Assembly (NCBI RefSeq): GCF_021730395.1
Contig: NC_069362.1
Coordinates: 36,040,501 to 36,104,500 of the forward strand
Reading direction: 5' to 3'
DNA: 64,000 bases
Origin: Mercenaria mercenaria
Taxonomy: Eukaryota > Mollusca > Bivalvia > Venerida > Veneridae
The position numbers were made by a program, and so were the translations under genes. Position 1 is the first letter of the stretch, and every line of letters begins with the position of its first letter. The notes below the pieces were generated by a model. It ran no database searches and was not told the origin of the DNA. It was given only the letters and a program-made list of their open reading frames with translations. This document shows positions 24,210 through 36,765 of the stretch, piece by piece.

Positions 24210-27200
24210 TCATATTTCAGAATAGTTTGTACTTGCCTCATTTTCATTTACGATCATTCGGGGTGTTTTCGGAGCGGTTTTCGGAGACTCGTTCTTTGCT
24301 TTATTAAAAATTTGCGACTTCTTCTCCGTGAAAATATTCGGCAATCCACCTTCTCTCTTTGGCAACTGGTCGTCATCAGATGGTTTGTCGGCAAGTTTTG
24401 CAGGGTTCATTCTCGCCAAGCCTGTAAGGCGTAAACTTCTCTTCAATGTCGACCATTTCTTTGCTTCAAATTCTTTTCGACCTTAAATAGAAAATTTGTT
24501 GTACGTGTAATGACTTGTGAAGATTTGTAAAATAGGTAACAAAAATTCACAGTGCAGAGAAGTTTCCAGTTTTATATACCTACCTTAATAGATAAAGCGA
24601 AGAACTAACTCCAGATATATACTTTTTATTTTAAAACTAACATGTTTCGTCCATGTATACCTACCTTGAAACAGTCAAAAAGGCGGGTGGTAGATCAAAA
24701 CAGAGTGAACATTATGAAAGTGAGATCGGTGAAAGACAAACATCATAATCTCGTAAAAATATTTCTCTCCTAAATTATCTTAGCTAGCTGCTGTTTCGTT
24801 TTCAATAATAAATATTCTTACCATTTTTATTTCCAGTCGGTGTTTCAGTTTCAAGGGCGTTCTCAGTCACTTCTGGTGTTGTCTCAGCCTTGACAACCGT
24901 CTGCCTGTAAGATGTTGTCATTTGCTCCTGTTTCATACCATATATGGAATTGAGGTCTGCAGGAGCACGGACTGGTGTTTTGAAAACCTTTCCTTCAATT
25001 ATTGTGCTGGCAACAGAATCCACTTCAGATTCATCTCCGCTCGACAGGTTGCCGGCAGAACTTGCCGCTGGAGAGGCCAGAATTGACAGCGGTATTTTGC
25101 ATGGCGGAAAATTCTGGAGACAGTGTAACAAAGGCGTATTGACATTGTTCGTTTCAGAATTATTGTGTTCTTTTTTGCGTTTTCGATAAGAGAATCCAGT
25201 CAAAGGATCGAATGAGTCCTCATCAGACGACAAACTGTTTTCATCAGAGTCATAATTTTTCACGTGCGTTCCGATGAATCGTCTGCTGGCAATATTGGGA
25301 GAATCATTACCTGAAGTCTTTTGTTTCTCAATCGGTGGAAACTGGGACTGATTCATTTTGGCTTTTGTTATTTTAACCTTTGATCTGTCCCTGAGACTTG
25401 TAACAGCCCATTTCTCTCGTCTGTTAAACTTTTCAAATTCTGAATTACCACTAAGACCTACTTTTGCATTTCCTTCAAAGATAAGGATACTTTCACATAC
25501 ATCATGTCCAAGTCGCATAGCTTGCATTAACGGCGTAGTTCCACGACTGTCCGGTGTATCAGTGGACAGACCGTATTTCATCAAGGCGGACACAACCAGT
25601 TTCACAGTTGCCGCGTTACCAGACGACACAGCATGGAACAGCGCAGTTTGTCCATTTATATCAACCCTATTATAGTCTAAATCAACATCAGCATATTCGA
25701 TCATTAGCGCTACATCGTTGTCTCGACCGTACAAGCACGCCCACATCAAAGCATTCCGTCCCACAACATCGGCTCTGCTCACCTGTGCACCTCTCTTTAG
25801 CAGCGTTCGCAGTATTTTATCCCTGAAAATGAAATTATGAAAATGAACAGATTTTTTTTTAAATGAGATTTTTAATTTTGTAATACAAGCGTGTTGATTT
25901 TAAACAACCCGCCCGTTAATACTTATAGGTTATTAGCGTTGTATCGGGAAATATGCACGAGTTCTGCAGCGGAAATGGTGCGCGACTTTAGGAGCGCAAT
26001 ATTCTTCCGCTAAAGAACGAGTGCGTGTTTCCCGATGCAAATATAATAATTTTTTATCATAATTATACATATCTACACGTATAAATGTTAATTTGTTCAA
26101 TAATCTGAATAAGTTTGACAATACCGAACCAAAAAAAAGGAGAATTAATGCAGCGACCCACGGTAAATTACGTCAAGCACCCGGTATGAAATTCAGGCGT
26201 CAGTGTATGGAAAAATATTGACGTTTCCGGTACCATTGTAACTTAATGGGAGATAGAAACGAGTATGTAATAAGAGAAACTTATTCATATACAAGTAAAA
26301 TATATTTAGGATTTCAGCTTGATAGGAGAAAATATCTGGTATAAAACTCTTAGAGAACAGTCAGAGAGATATCCACATCTGCCGCAATGTTATTTTTTTT
26401 TAAAACTTAATACATTCACTAGTTATCCGTAATTATTCAAATTAGAATTATGACATTTTCCTTATTGTCATACATAGATGTTATTTTTACTCCTTTAACT
26501 GGTTGCGAGGTTAATGTACAGACAACAGTAGGAATGGTAGAAGAGCGGACCGTGATCCGGTAGTAACACTGTCTGACTACAAAATCAGGGGTTCAAGCCC
26601 CGGTCCTCCAACTAAAAATTACTACCAATGGGATAAGAGTCCCGTGTATAAGTGCTTTACACCTGGTACGCTGAAGAACCAGGGAAGGTTCTGGAATTGG
26701 TGCGTCTTCTATATCTCCTTCCGCTAACATTACTATAACGCTATAGGTAAGCTTACAAATACAAACATGGCAGAGGACTTCCGGGTTGGGGTATAGGGAT
26801 ACTAAGAGAAAAAACAGGAGGGAGGAGAGATAGAAGGGATGTGAATGAACCAATTTGAAGTAATACATGAAAGTAAAACGCATGTTTCAATTACGGGCGC
26901 ACTGTAGTGGGGTCTATCGGAGGAGTAATTAAGGGGACAACTATATAAAGTAACGCAAGAATGTGAAAAAAGTCGGGTCGGGTAGAGGTATCATGCGTGC
27001 CGAGGTGTATGGAGGTACTAATTAAGACACAGTATGAAGTGACAAAAGAAAGCGATCTTTTGTACTTTTCCAAAGTTTAGGCGCGGCAAGTAATCTCAGG
27101 AAAGGATGCTGGAGGAAGAGAAGAATGGATAAAATAAGAAATATAGTGTACGTTGTGATCTATGTATATTTGGATAGTATATTTTTGACTTGTACTTGCA

Positions 27201-28348
27201 GGCATATTTTTTTGTACCTGCAAGCACAATTTCATTATTTCTCCGTGTATCTATTTACTTTGGTCCCAAAATCGCACGCCATTATGACACAGAAACTCGT
27301 TAACTGGGTGTCTGGATAGCGCAATAGCTCCCGGTTTTATAAAAACAAAAAGGTAAGAAATCTATATGTAAACCTACAGATCTAAAATTGTCTGCGTATC
27401 TTGTTAATTAATACATCTTAGAAACAATTTTTATGAAAGGCCAACCGTTTTAATTCATATAGATACAGTAATGATATCGAATATATGTCAATTAAGATTA
27501 GAAAACAAGTCCAAATTATATTTTCAAAGTCCATACATCTAAAAGATACTGCTTTATGTATCCAAAAGTACCATGACCATGATTACACCGGTATTAGCTT
27601 CATATTATAGAGAGGGTATTTGTTTGTTTCAGTGTGAGATTAAAATATGTTTCACGAGTGAACAAAAGCATGATGCAATATTTACAAGTGAAAATGTAAG
27701 ATATGGTATTTACTCGTCAGCGAAGGATATTTTGATCTTCCATGTAAATCAAACACATTTCCTTTGTTTTTCATGTTTTGACCAAATTTATCAATTCCAT
27801 ATTTTTTATCCGGAGACAGAGAAAAAGCCAGATATATTTCACTCTGATAATTTTATGATTAACTGAAAAGCATGCATTAAAATACGAATTTCTCATTTTA
27901 AATCACTTTCAATGCCGCTCCTCGTGATAAAAGTGCTAGTGTACGCGCGTCTTGCGGTAGGGTTCGCAGTTTTACAGATTGACACCAGATTTCCTACCAA
28001 TAGATCCTAAAACTGATTTTAAATATGGCGTGTCGCGAAAAAAAAACAACATCAGACATAACAGCAGTGGATAAAAACTGTATTTGTATTTTCATAAGTG
28101 GCGATATCCTGACATTATTACCAAATATATAACCGTATGTCTAAAATATTATGAATTTCTCAACATACGGTAACAGCACTTTAGAAAGCCTACCTGTTCC
28201 TGTCATGCTCAAGAAGCGCAGCACGTATCAGTGGCGTCTGTCCGCAGTCGTCTTGTTCCTCCGTGGATGCGCCGAGGTCAAGCAGCAGACGAACTTGTCG
28301 CGTGCGCCCTGCGGTTACCGCTTTCAACAATGTCTTCGGACAAGACAT
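24210..28348 (-). CDS. Ankyrin-repeat protein (three coding exons, about 475 aa; ANKRD34-like)
   Basis: Exons read on the minus strand: 28194-28348, 24822-25822, 24210-24481. Phases join (2, then 1), giving 475 codons and a TGA at 24210. The start is MSCPKTLLKAV at 28346-28348. Residues about 5-170 form five ankyrin repeats, seen as GQTPLIRAALL, GRNALMWACLYG, GQTALFHAVSSG and GTTPLMQAMRLG. The rest is polar and probably disordered, with an acidic Ser/Asp stretch (DSDENSLSSDEDSFDP) and basic clusters. There is no signal peptide or membrane segment. The N-terminal LLKAV..R...VRLLL..GA pattern recalls ANKRD34/ANKRD63-type proteins, but I cannot assign an orthologue. An ankyrin scaffold or adaptor role is inference. 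The last exon has a GCAAGT after AATGAG that could be a GC donor, so an alternative 3' end is possible. Confidence 0.88.
25915..26062. mobile_element. Palindromic MITE-like element in ankyrin gene intron
   Basis: TATCGGGAAATATGCACGAG and TTCTGCAGCGGAA are mirrored by TTCCGCTAAAGAACGAGTGC and GTTTCCCGAT. The short foldback element is in intron 1 of the ankyrin gene. Confidence 0.6.
26538..26745 (+). mobile_element. tRNA-derived SINE
   Basis: A tRNA-like head (AGAGCGGACCGTGATCCGG, B box GGGTTCAAGCCCC) is followed by AGAGTCCCGTGTATAAGTGC. Part of the head pairs (GGACC with GGTCC). Its 3' end is not clear. Confidence 0.6.
26746..28193. other. Ankyrin gene intron 1, otherwise featureless
   Basis: Long AT-rich intron. 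Open frames on both strands show no recognisable protein. A GC-richer patch near 27905-27985 has no assignable feature. Confidence 0.5.
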
Positions 28349-29380
28349 TATAAAAATTTAAGGTTTCTAACTCCAGAACTTCAATACTTTAAAGTACTAG
28401 CAATATATTTTTTTTATATATAAATCTATACAGAAGCTATTATAATATTTGTCTTGTAATGAACTATCACACAACTGCTTTACATTAAAACTGATAATCA
28501 TTCCCGGCATGGAAATCTAGTCTACACTTATTGTATTGCTACCAGATCTTGAAGGAATTGCTATAAAGAATCACGACAAACTGTGAAACGAACGCGATCA
28601 ACAAGATGACATATTTCAAATAAAACGAAAACACGACTCTTTTCAATCATTTTATCAAAAGGAGTTTATGTTTCAAATTTCACAGGAAAGTCAAAACAAT
28701 GTTATATTGATATGAAAATCAATATACAAAACATATCAAATTTAATACAAAATTATACATGTATGCACAGCCACATCTAAGGTAGAGATTACTATCTATA
28801 CGCACATGTTACGATTTTGAACTGAGTTCGCTGCAACTTTGATGCAAGCCGATTCGCTTATGGACTTAACTATTTAAACACCTGTCAGACTTAGTTCTAA
28901 AATATAGATCTCCCTTTGGCGACGTTTTTATGTTTATTTTTTAGTTACAGGTGTTGCAGAGCTGTAGTAATATGTCTGTAGAAGGTCTGTTATTACTGGT
29001 CATCAATCATTTCTCAAAAATATCCAATTTTCGGTCGAAAGAGAGGAATTGGCATCCATTGTTAACGATGAACCATGGAATGTGATTCTTTAACATTCTA
29101 TTAACTGCAAATGATTGCGAACACATGTGAACAAACCCCCAACAAATACAAGCAGCGTTTTTTATAGTATAGCATTAATCTTTTTTTTTTCACTTCCTCT
29201 GCCAATAAAAAATTAAACCGACGACCTTTGAATTGCTGGTGACATTATTTTTCAAGAATGGCGTAACTCAGAAGTGTCATCATGTTTTATATCCTTCAAG
29301 TTACTAGCATGTCTCCCTTGAAAGACATGAAATTCAATTACTGTATACTGAATTAGAGTTACAAATTGTGGTGGCTGTTA
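28349..29380. other. Region upstream of the ankyrin gene
   Basis: This should contain the 5' UTR and promoter of the minus-strand ankyrin gene. I see no convincing TATA box or CpG-rich island and no other gene. Confidence 0.45.
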
Positions 29381-29439
29381 GTGTCAAGTTGAATGAATAT
29401 TAATGCATGCAAAGTAGTTATTGACAAGACAAAAAACAA

Positions 29440-29900
29440 CCTCTTGTCTTGACCTTTAGGTGTGACCTTGACCTTTGAGATAGGGGCCTGGGTTTCAAAT
29501 GTGGGACATCTAATTATGGGGAACATTTGTGCCTAGCAAAATTGAAAACCCTTGATGAAAGGTAGTGTTATGGCCGGGATATAATCAGACCCTCTGAACA
29601 TTTAGTAATCAAGTGAGACCTTGACCTTTGAGCTAGGGGTGGGTCTTGTGTGTGACACATCGCCTCATTATAGAAAATATATGTGTAAACTTCAAAATCC
29701 CTTTACGAACTGAAGAGCTAATGACCAGACGGAAAACAGACTGTTAGCATTTGATTTCCAAGTGTGACCTTGACCTTAGACTCTGTGTTTATAGTCTCAT
29801 TATGAACAGACTGTGCAATGTAATTCTTGATGGATAGCAGAATTATTGACCAGAAACGAGACTTTAGTGTGACAGATGGATAGAAAGAAGCAAACCAATT
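29440..29900 (+). repeat. GTGACCTTGACC-type interspersed repeat
   Basis: Three imperfect units of about 150 bp start with GTGACCTTGACCTTTGAG or close variants, followed by tracts like CATTATGGG..AACAT. Related to 15390-15700. Its end near 29878 has GACAGATGGATAG. Confidence 0.6.
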
Positions 29901-30329
29901 CTATGTCCCTCTGTTTTCTTTGAAAAAGGCAGGGACAAAAAGCTCACAAAATTCTAGGACTGAGGCCTGTATAAAACTTATTTTCACTTTTGCTGTACTT
30001 TGTGTGTTTATTCAAAACAAGCCTGCAAAACAAGGACATTTGGTTAAAGTATTTTGCTTACTAGATACAGTGAAGTTTTTCATTGAACTCAGTTTGGGTA
30101 CAAAAAATTTTCTTCAGTGTAAAACCTGCATAGATCTACAATATTTAGCAATAAATGCGAGGAAAAATATGTCTTCCAGAATTCCAGTACCTGCCATTCA
30201 GTTAGTAACTAGGTAGGTCAAATTCATCAAGTACTAAATTAAAGTATCACATCGAAAGTAAACTTTACTGATATGTACTTACTGTTTTGACAGATGGACA
30301 ACAGATGGACGGTGAGTGATCACAAAAGC

Positions 30330-30580
30330 TCAACAAGAGCTGTCCGTAAGACAGCGCACTTGACTATTCTCCGTGTTTGACACTGAATTAGAGCTTTGCC
30401 ATAAAAAAGTTCCAAGTTAAAAAGGAACATAACTCTGTCAAAATTCAAATCAGAGTAATGGAGATTGTTTCTCCCGGGTGTAGACTTTGACAGTAAATAA
30501 CTATTTTAAGTTTCAAGTCAAAAGCTTGAATAGTAACAGTTATTTGACTTTATCAAAAATTTTAACAAAACATTCTAAGG
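30330..30580 (+). mobile_element. 5' part of another modular element
   Basis: Starts AACAAGAGCTGTCCGTAAGA with the palindrome CTGTCCGTAAGACAG, then CATAACTCTGTCAAAATTC. It is cut off by the element beginning at 30582. Confidence 0.55.
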
Positions 30581-30581
30581 T

Positions 30582-31705
30582 AACAAGAGGGTCATGATGA
30601 CCCTGGATCGCTCACCTGAGTAATATGAGCTACATGTTTCAAATGTCAAACTGATGATAAAAGAAAGTCAGTAGGTCACATTCATGGTCAATGAAATTCA
30701 GTTTTACAATTGGTGTGCAAAACTGTGTATGTCATCAAAATTTCAAGGCTGTATCTTAAAAAACAAGAAAGTAGATCAGTAGGTCAAGGTCACAGTCATG
30801 TGACATCATAATACTTGGGGTCATCAGGTAATTACAATTAAACAGTCTTCGAAATAGGATCAAATGATTTTTAAGTACCTTTTCCTATATAACTCACATA
30901 ATAAGTAAGTGACCCCAGGGTGGGGCCTCTTATAACCCCAGGGGCATAATTTGAATGATTTTGGTAGAGGACTACTAGACAATGCAACATACCAAATATC
31001 AAAAGCATAGGTCTTGCTGTTTCAGGTAAAAAGATTTTTTAAAGATTCTCCTGTAAAAGTGTATGTAAAACTTGAAACTCTCCAGGGCAGGGCCTCTTTT
31101 CACCCTAGGGGCACAGTTTGGAAGATCCTCCTAGAGGACTGTAAGATAATGTCACATGCCAAATATCAAGGTTCTATGCCTTGCAGTTTTGGACAATAAG
31201 ATTTTTGAAGTTTTTTCCTATATATTAAGTCTATGTAAAACTTGAGATCCCTGGGGCAGGGCCTCTTTTAATCCCAAGGGCATAATTTGAACAATTTTGG
31301 TAGAGGACCACAAGGCAATGCAACATATTTTAAATATCCAAAGCCTAGGCCTTGCTGTTTCAGGCAAGAAGATTTTTAATCCAAATATCAAATGCCTAGG
31401 TCGTATGGTTTCAGACAAGAAGATTTTTAAAGTTTTTTTCCTATACAAGTCTATATAAAACTCAAACCCCCAGGGCAGGGCCTCTTTTCACCTCAGGGTT
31501 ACAATTTGAATTATTTTGGTTGAGGACCATAAGACAATGCTACAAACCAAATATCAAAGGTCTAACTGTTGTGGTTTCAGACAAGATTTTAAAACTTTTT
31601 CCTACATAAGTCTATGTAAAACTTGGGACCCCCGGGTCGGGGCCATATTTGACCCTAGGGGGATCATTTGAACAATCTTGGTAGAGGACAACTAGATGAT
31701 GACAA
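30582..31705 (+). mobile_element. Modular element of the GGGTCATGATGACCC family, 3' truncated
   Basis: Begins AACAAGAGGGTCATGATGAC and carries the same core phrases as 17528-18855. It stops at TAGAGGACAACTAGATGATG and runs into a different repeat at 31706, so it lacks the hairpin end. Confidence 0.7.
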
Positions 31706-32145
31706 CTTTTTCTCGACGATTACTTAAAATAATCAGAAAAAGTTGTCTCCCTTTGAAAATGAATGCCATTTGTACTTAAAATAATAGGAAAAAGTTGTCT
31801 CCCTTTGAAAATGAGTACCATTTGTAAAGAAATAAAGATAAACAATTGCTGAAAACTGTGTTCCACCTTGTTATGCGAAATTTCACCACTCGCACGCTAT
31901 TACAAATGCATCAAAACAACATGTGTAATAGTTCTTTGAAAATGTTGAGTTTTTAAAGGCGTTTAACTGCCCGGAAGTGGAGCTCCTTTAGGCAGTCCTT
32001 TTCCGGAATTCAATGTTTATATCAGTATACTGACACTTGTTTCGTAATGTAATTGCATGTTTTACATGCTGTTCAATTTTCATTTCAAACAACTCTTTTC
32101 TTTCTATGATTTGGTGTTGTGTGATTTTTGTTTCTCAAGGCCTAC
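31706..32145 (+). repeat. Interspersed repeat shared with 58640-59440
   Basis: The phrases GAAAACTGTGTTCCACCT, TTTAGGCAGTCC, TTCCGGAATTCAATGTTTAT and CTTTCTATGATTTGGTGTTG occur in the same order at 58.6-59.4 kb. This copy is not interrupted and serves as the empty-site reference for the nested insertion at 59119-59397. Confidence 0.75.
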
Positions 32146-32159
32146 CTCGAAACCTTAAA

Positions 32160-32920
32160 TGCAAATCTATAAATATACATGAATGAGAAACAATAAAAAT
32201 GTGCCTCTGTAAGATGAACTCTGCCTGACCTAGCTTGTGATGTAACCATGGTCTGGAAAACCTTATCATTGATAGATCTTATATTATCTAAATGTTCAGT
32301 GTGCAGGGATACAGTTTGAATCAGAACTGCTTGTTCATTGATAATTCATCCGCATTGTTCATGAATGGGACTATTTTGTGCAGCAATTTGGAATAAAACA
32401 AGTAAATTCGATGAATTGGTATTCCCCGCCAAAAGGGTTTGTGGTGAGGAATGGCCAAAAAATATATCTGGCAAAAAGTTAAGGATGTTAATAAGAAGCA
32501 AATAACTTCATTAGTCAAAATCAATTTAACAGAAAACAAATGTTTAATGAAAGAGTACATAATAAATGTAACTATGATACTTTGATCCTGACTAAAGAAT
32601 TTATTTGGAATGGTATATGCGCTCTGTAGTAAGCTTAGCTTTTAAAATTAAATGCAGTTAATTGAAATGTGAGCTTGAAGTTTAACTGGAACGAAATATT
32701 GTCTTTGAGTGGTTTGGCACCAGGTGTTGCTGTTAAACATGTACATTTGTACATAAAAGAACAGATGTTCTTAAGAGAACACAGGTAAGATCTCTTTAAC
32801 ATGGCTGAAGACAAGGTTTGTGCAGTGACAACTTAATATATTTATTTTTTTTAGGGGGTCGGGGTGCGGGGGAATGGGAGAGAAAATTTCACATGTTGAT
32901 TATAAATATTGATGGAAAAT
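32160..32920. other. Intergenic, nothing recognised
   Basis: AT-rich with a small G-rich patch near 32853-32880. The open frame on the minus strand (32321-32560) has no recognisable content. Confidence 0.45.
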
Positions 32921-32923
32921 TAA

Positions 32924-34974
32924 CAAGAGGACCATGATGGTCCTGAATCGCTCACCTCTTCCCACATGACCCAGTTTTGAGTATGACATCGTTTTTTCTA
33001 TTATTTGACATAGTGACCTAGTTTTTGAGCTCATGTGACCCAGTTTTGAACTTGACTTAGATATTATCAAGATAAAAATTCTGACCAATTTTCATGAAGA
33101 TCCACTGAAAAATATGGTCTCTAGGTTTTTCTATTATTTCACCTATTGACCTAGTTTTCGAAGGTACGTGACCCTGTTTTGAACTTTACCTAGATATCAT
33201 CAAGGTAAACATTCTCACTAATTTTCATGAAGATCTCATGAAAAATATGGCCTCTAGACAGGTCACAAGGTTTTTTCTATTTTTATACCTACTGGCCTAG
33301 TTTTTGACCACACATGACCCAGTTTCGAAACTGACCTAGATATCATCAAGGTGAACATTCAGATCAATTTTCATGAAGATCCATTGAAAAATATGGCCTC
33401 TAGAGAGGTCAAAAGATTTTAATAATTTTAGACCTACTGACCTAGTTTTTAACCAGTTGATTCAGTTTCAAACTTGACTTGCTAGATATCATCAAGATGA
33501 ACATTCAGACCAATTTTCATACAGATCCCATGAAAAGTATGACCTCTAGACAGGTCACAAGGTTTTTTATTATTTGACCTACTGACCTAGTTTTTTATGG
33601 CACGTGACCCAGTTTCAAACTTGAACTAGATAACATCAAGGTGAATATTCTGACCAATTTTTATGGAGATCCATTCATAAGTATGGCCTCTAGAGAGGTC
33701 ACAAGGTTTTTCTATTTTTAGACCTACTGACCTAGTTTTTGACCGCACATGACCCTGTTTCGAACTTGACCTAGATATTATTAAGATTAACATTCAGACC
33801 AATTTTCATACAGATCCCATGAAAAATATGGCCTTTACAGAGGTCACAAGGTTTTTCTATTATCTGACCTACTGACCTAGTTTTTGATGGCACGTGACCC
33901 ACTTTCGAACTTGATCTAGATATCATCAAGATGAACATTCAGATTAACTTTCATACAGATCCCATGAAAAATATGGCCTCTAGAGTGGTCACAAGGTTTT
34001 TCTATTATTTGACCTACTGACCTAGTTTTTGATGGCACGTGACCCACTTTCGAACTTGACCTAGATATCATCAAGGTGAACGTTCTGACCAATTTTCATG
34101 AAGATGTCATGAAATATATGGCCTCTAGAGAGGTCACAAGGTTTTTTCTATTTTTAGACCTACTGACCTAGTTTTTGAAGGCACGTGACCCAGTTTCGAA
34201 CTTGACCTAGATATCATCAAGATGAACATTCAGACCAACTTTCATACAGATCCCATGAAAATATGGCCTTTAGAGAGGTCACAAGGTTTTTCTATTATTT
34301 GACCTACTGACCTAGTTTTTGATGGCACGTGACCGAGTTTCGAACTTGACCTAGATATCATCAAGGTGAACGTTCTGACCAATTTTCATGAAGATCTTTT
34401 GAAATATATGGCCTCTAGAGAGGTCACAAGGTTTTTCTATTTTTAGACCTACTGACCTAGTTTTTGAAGGCACGTGACCCAGTTTCGAACTTGACCTAGA
34501 TATCATCAAGATGAACATTCTGACCAAATTTCATAAAGATCCCATGAAAAATGTGACCTCTAGAGTGGTCACAATGTTTTCTATTTTTAGACCTACTGAC
34601 CTAGTTTTTGACCGCACGTGACCTAGTTTCGAACTTGGCCTAGATATCATCAAGATGAACATTCTGACCAACTTTCATGAAGATCCATGAAAAATGTGAC
34701 CTCTAGAGTGGTCACAAGGCTTTTCTATTTTTAGACCTACTGACCTAGTTTTTGACCGCACGTGACCCAGTTTCGAACTTGACCTAGATATCATCAAGAT
34801 GAACATTCTGACCAATTTTCATAAAGATCCCATGAAAAATGTGACCTCTAGAGTGGTCACAAGCAAAAAGTTTACGGACGGACGGACGCACGCACGCACG
34901 CACGGACGGACCACGGACGACGGACACTGCGCGATCACAAAAGCTCACCTTGTCACTTTGTGACAGGTGAGCTA
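32924..34974 (+). mobile_element. Pearl/Helitron-like element with about 170-bp tandem core (long copy)
   Basis: Same family as 2175-3780. It starts CAAGAGGACCATGATGGTCC and has about eleven core units, an ACGGACGGACGC-type run near 34875-34925 and the 3' hairpin AGCTCACCTTGTCAC/GTGACAGGTGAGCT followed by AA. Many core units contain GGCACGTGACC. Non-coding. Confidence 0.8.
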
Positions 34975-34979
34975 AAAAT

Positions 34980-35645
34980 GAAAAGAAAAAGGGTAAAAGG
35001 GTGAAGTTGGGGTGGGGGGGGTGGGGGAGCAGAGGATGCATGGTCAGTGGTGGGCATGACTGGGTGGAGGAGTGAGGTGGGGGAATGGGACAACTTGCAT
35101 GTTGATAAATAATCATGGAAGGTTTAAAAAAAATCTAAAATACGAAATGATTTTTTTCTATATTTTTTTTGGAGGGGGGTGGGGGGTGGGGAGGGGGTGT
35201 GACCAAGGCAAGTTGGTGACCACTCACTGACCAGGTGTGGGTGCACAACTTCACATGTTTATAATAAATGTTCACATAAAAGAATGAAAGAAATTTAAAG
35301 AAATTCTGCCAAATGGTAAATTTGTTATGTACAAATATGTGGATTTTTAGAAAATTAAAGGGCAATAACTGTAGTTACAAAAGAAACCCATGCGAAATTG
35401 TGTGTGCACAGCCACATTATAGTGCTCTAAATTCTGTTAAAGTTTCATAGTTCAAGGTCAAATATATCAAAAGTTATGATGCAGAAATTGCCATATCTAT
35501 ACTACCCTATATAGTTAACACTGGAAACTTCTAAGGGCCATAACTCTGGCGTTACTTGGGCAATATGTCTGAAACTTGATGGGCCTCATAACCTCATAGT
35601 GGTGAACATGTATATGAAGTTTGTTAAAAAAAATTTAAATAAGGA

Positions 35646-35677
<32 letters not shown>

Positions 35678-36225
35678 TCGTCGGGGGATAGGGAGGGATG
35701 TAATCACGGTAAGGTGGTGACCAGGTGTGGGTACACAACTTCACATGTTAACAATAAATTTTCATGGAAAAGAATGAAAGAAATTTAATGAAATTCTACC
35801 AAATGGTAAGTTTGTTATGTACAAATATGTGGATTTTTATACAATTAAAGGGCAATAACTCTTAATTTACAAACAAATCCGAACAAAATTGTGTGTACAC
35901 AATCACATTATGGTGATCTAAATTCTGTGTAAGTTTCGTAGTTCTAGGTCAAATATATCAAAAATTATGATGCAGAAATTGCCATATTTATAGTACCCTA
36001 TATAGTTAACACTAGAAATTTCTAAGGGCCATAACTCTGGTGTTACTTGGGCAATCTGACTGAAAGTTGATGGGCCGCAAGATCCCGTAATGGTGAACAT
36101 GTATATGAAGTTTTAAATAAATATTCCCAACCATTTCCTAGATATGGCTCCAGACGGACGGAAAGACGGGCGGAAGGACGGACAATGCCAAAACTATATC
36201 CCTCCGACTTTCGTCGGGGGATAAT
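34980..36225 (+). mobile_element. Modular element with about 500-bp direct repeat, poly(G) and TCGTCGGGGG hairpin end
   Basis: Two copies about 500 bp apart share GGTGTGGGTACACAACTTCA-like text and AAGGGCCATAACTCTGG. A run of about 25 G lies near 35657-35680. The end has GACGGACGG-type repeats and the hairpin CCCTCCGACTTTCGTCGGGGG before ATAATAATG. Confidence 0.65.
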
Positions 36226-36229
36226 AATG

Positions 36230-36765
36230 ATGCTATATGATTGTCAGAAATACACTTGTAACTTTAGTAGCGGGGTAGACATACTGCACTAAAGGAATTT
36301 ATACCGAAACTAAAAACTTGATTGCTAACATTAATGGTCACCTTATTGTGCAACACGCCTTTAATGAACACTAACAAAATCAACAAATTTTTAATTAAAT
36401 AAAAAATATCAAATGTACACTGCTCGAGACACACAATCTATTTTTTTTTTTGTTCATCATGTTACTAGTCGTATGATGATATAACACCTGTAAATGACAT
36501 ATTACAACACTCACAATATAATTTATAGACGGAAATGTGTGGTTATTTAAATAAATAGCACATCAAAACAGTATTTTTTTGTCATCAAAGAAATACCATG
36601 ATGTATTAATTTTCACAGAAATACTTTATCTAAAAGTTTAAGAAGTGACCATATGTCTTCAAAAGTTCACTGTGTATCACAGATAAATACTCTCACTGTA
36701 GTATGCTATAATGTGACTGTGTAAGCTTTTTAACATTTCTGTAGTTTTGATACTTTAAACTAATT
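36230..36765. other. Region downstream of the UQCC4-like exon
   Basis: Probably the 3' UTR and downstream flank of the minus-strand gene at 36766. AT-rich, with a poly(T) near 36441. No other feature. Confidence 0.45.

Noticed and set aside
26538-26620. A genuine host tRNA gene
   Set aside because: The arms pair poorly and SINE-body-like text follows directly, so a tRNA-derived SINE is the better reading.
34784-35365. Two minus-strand frames of 76-110 codons
   Set aside because: One covers the repeat core and ACGG run, the other a low-complexity G-rich stretch of a modular element.
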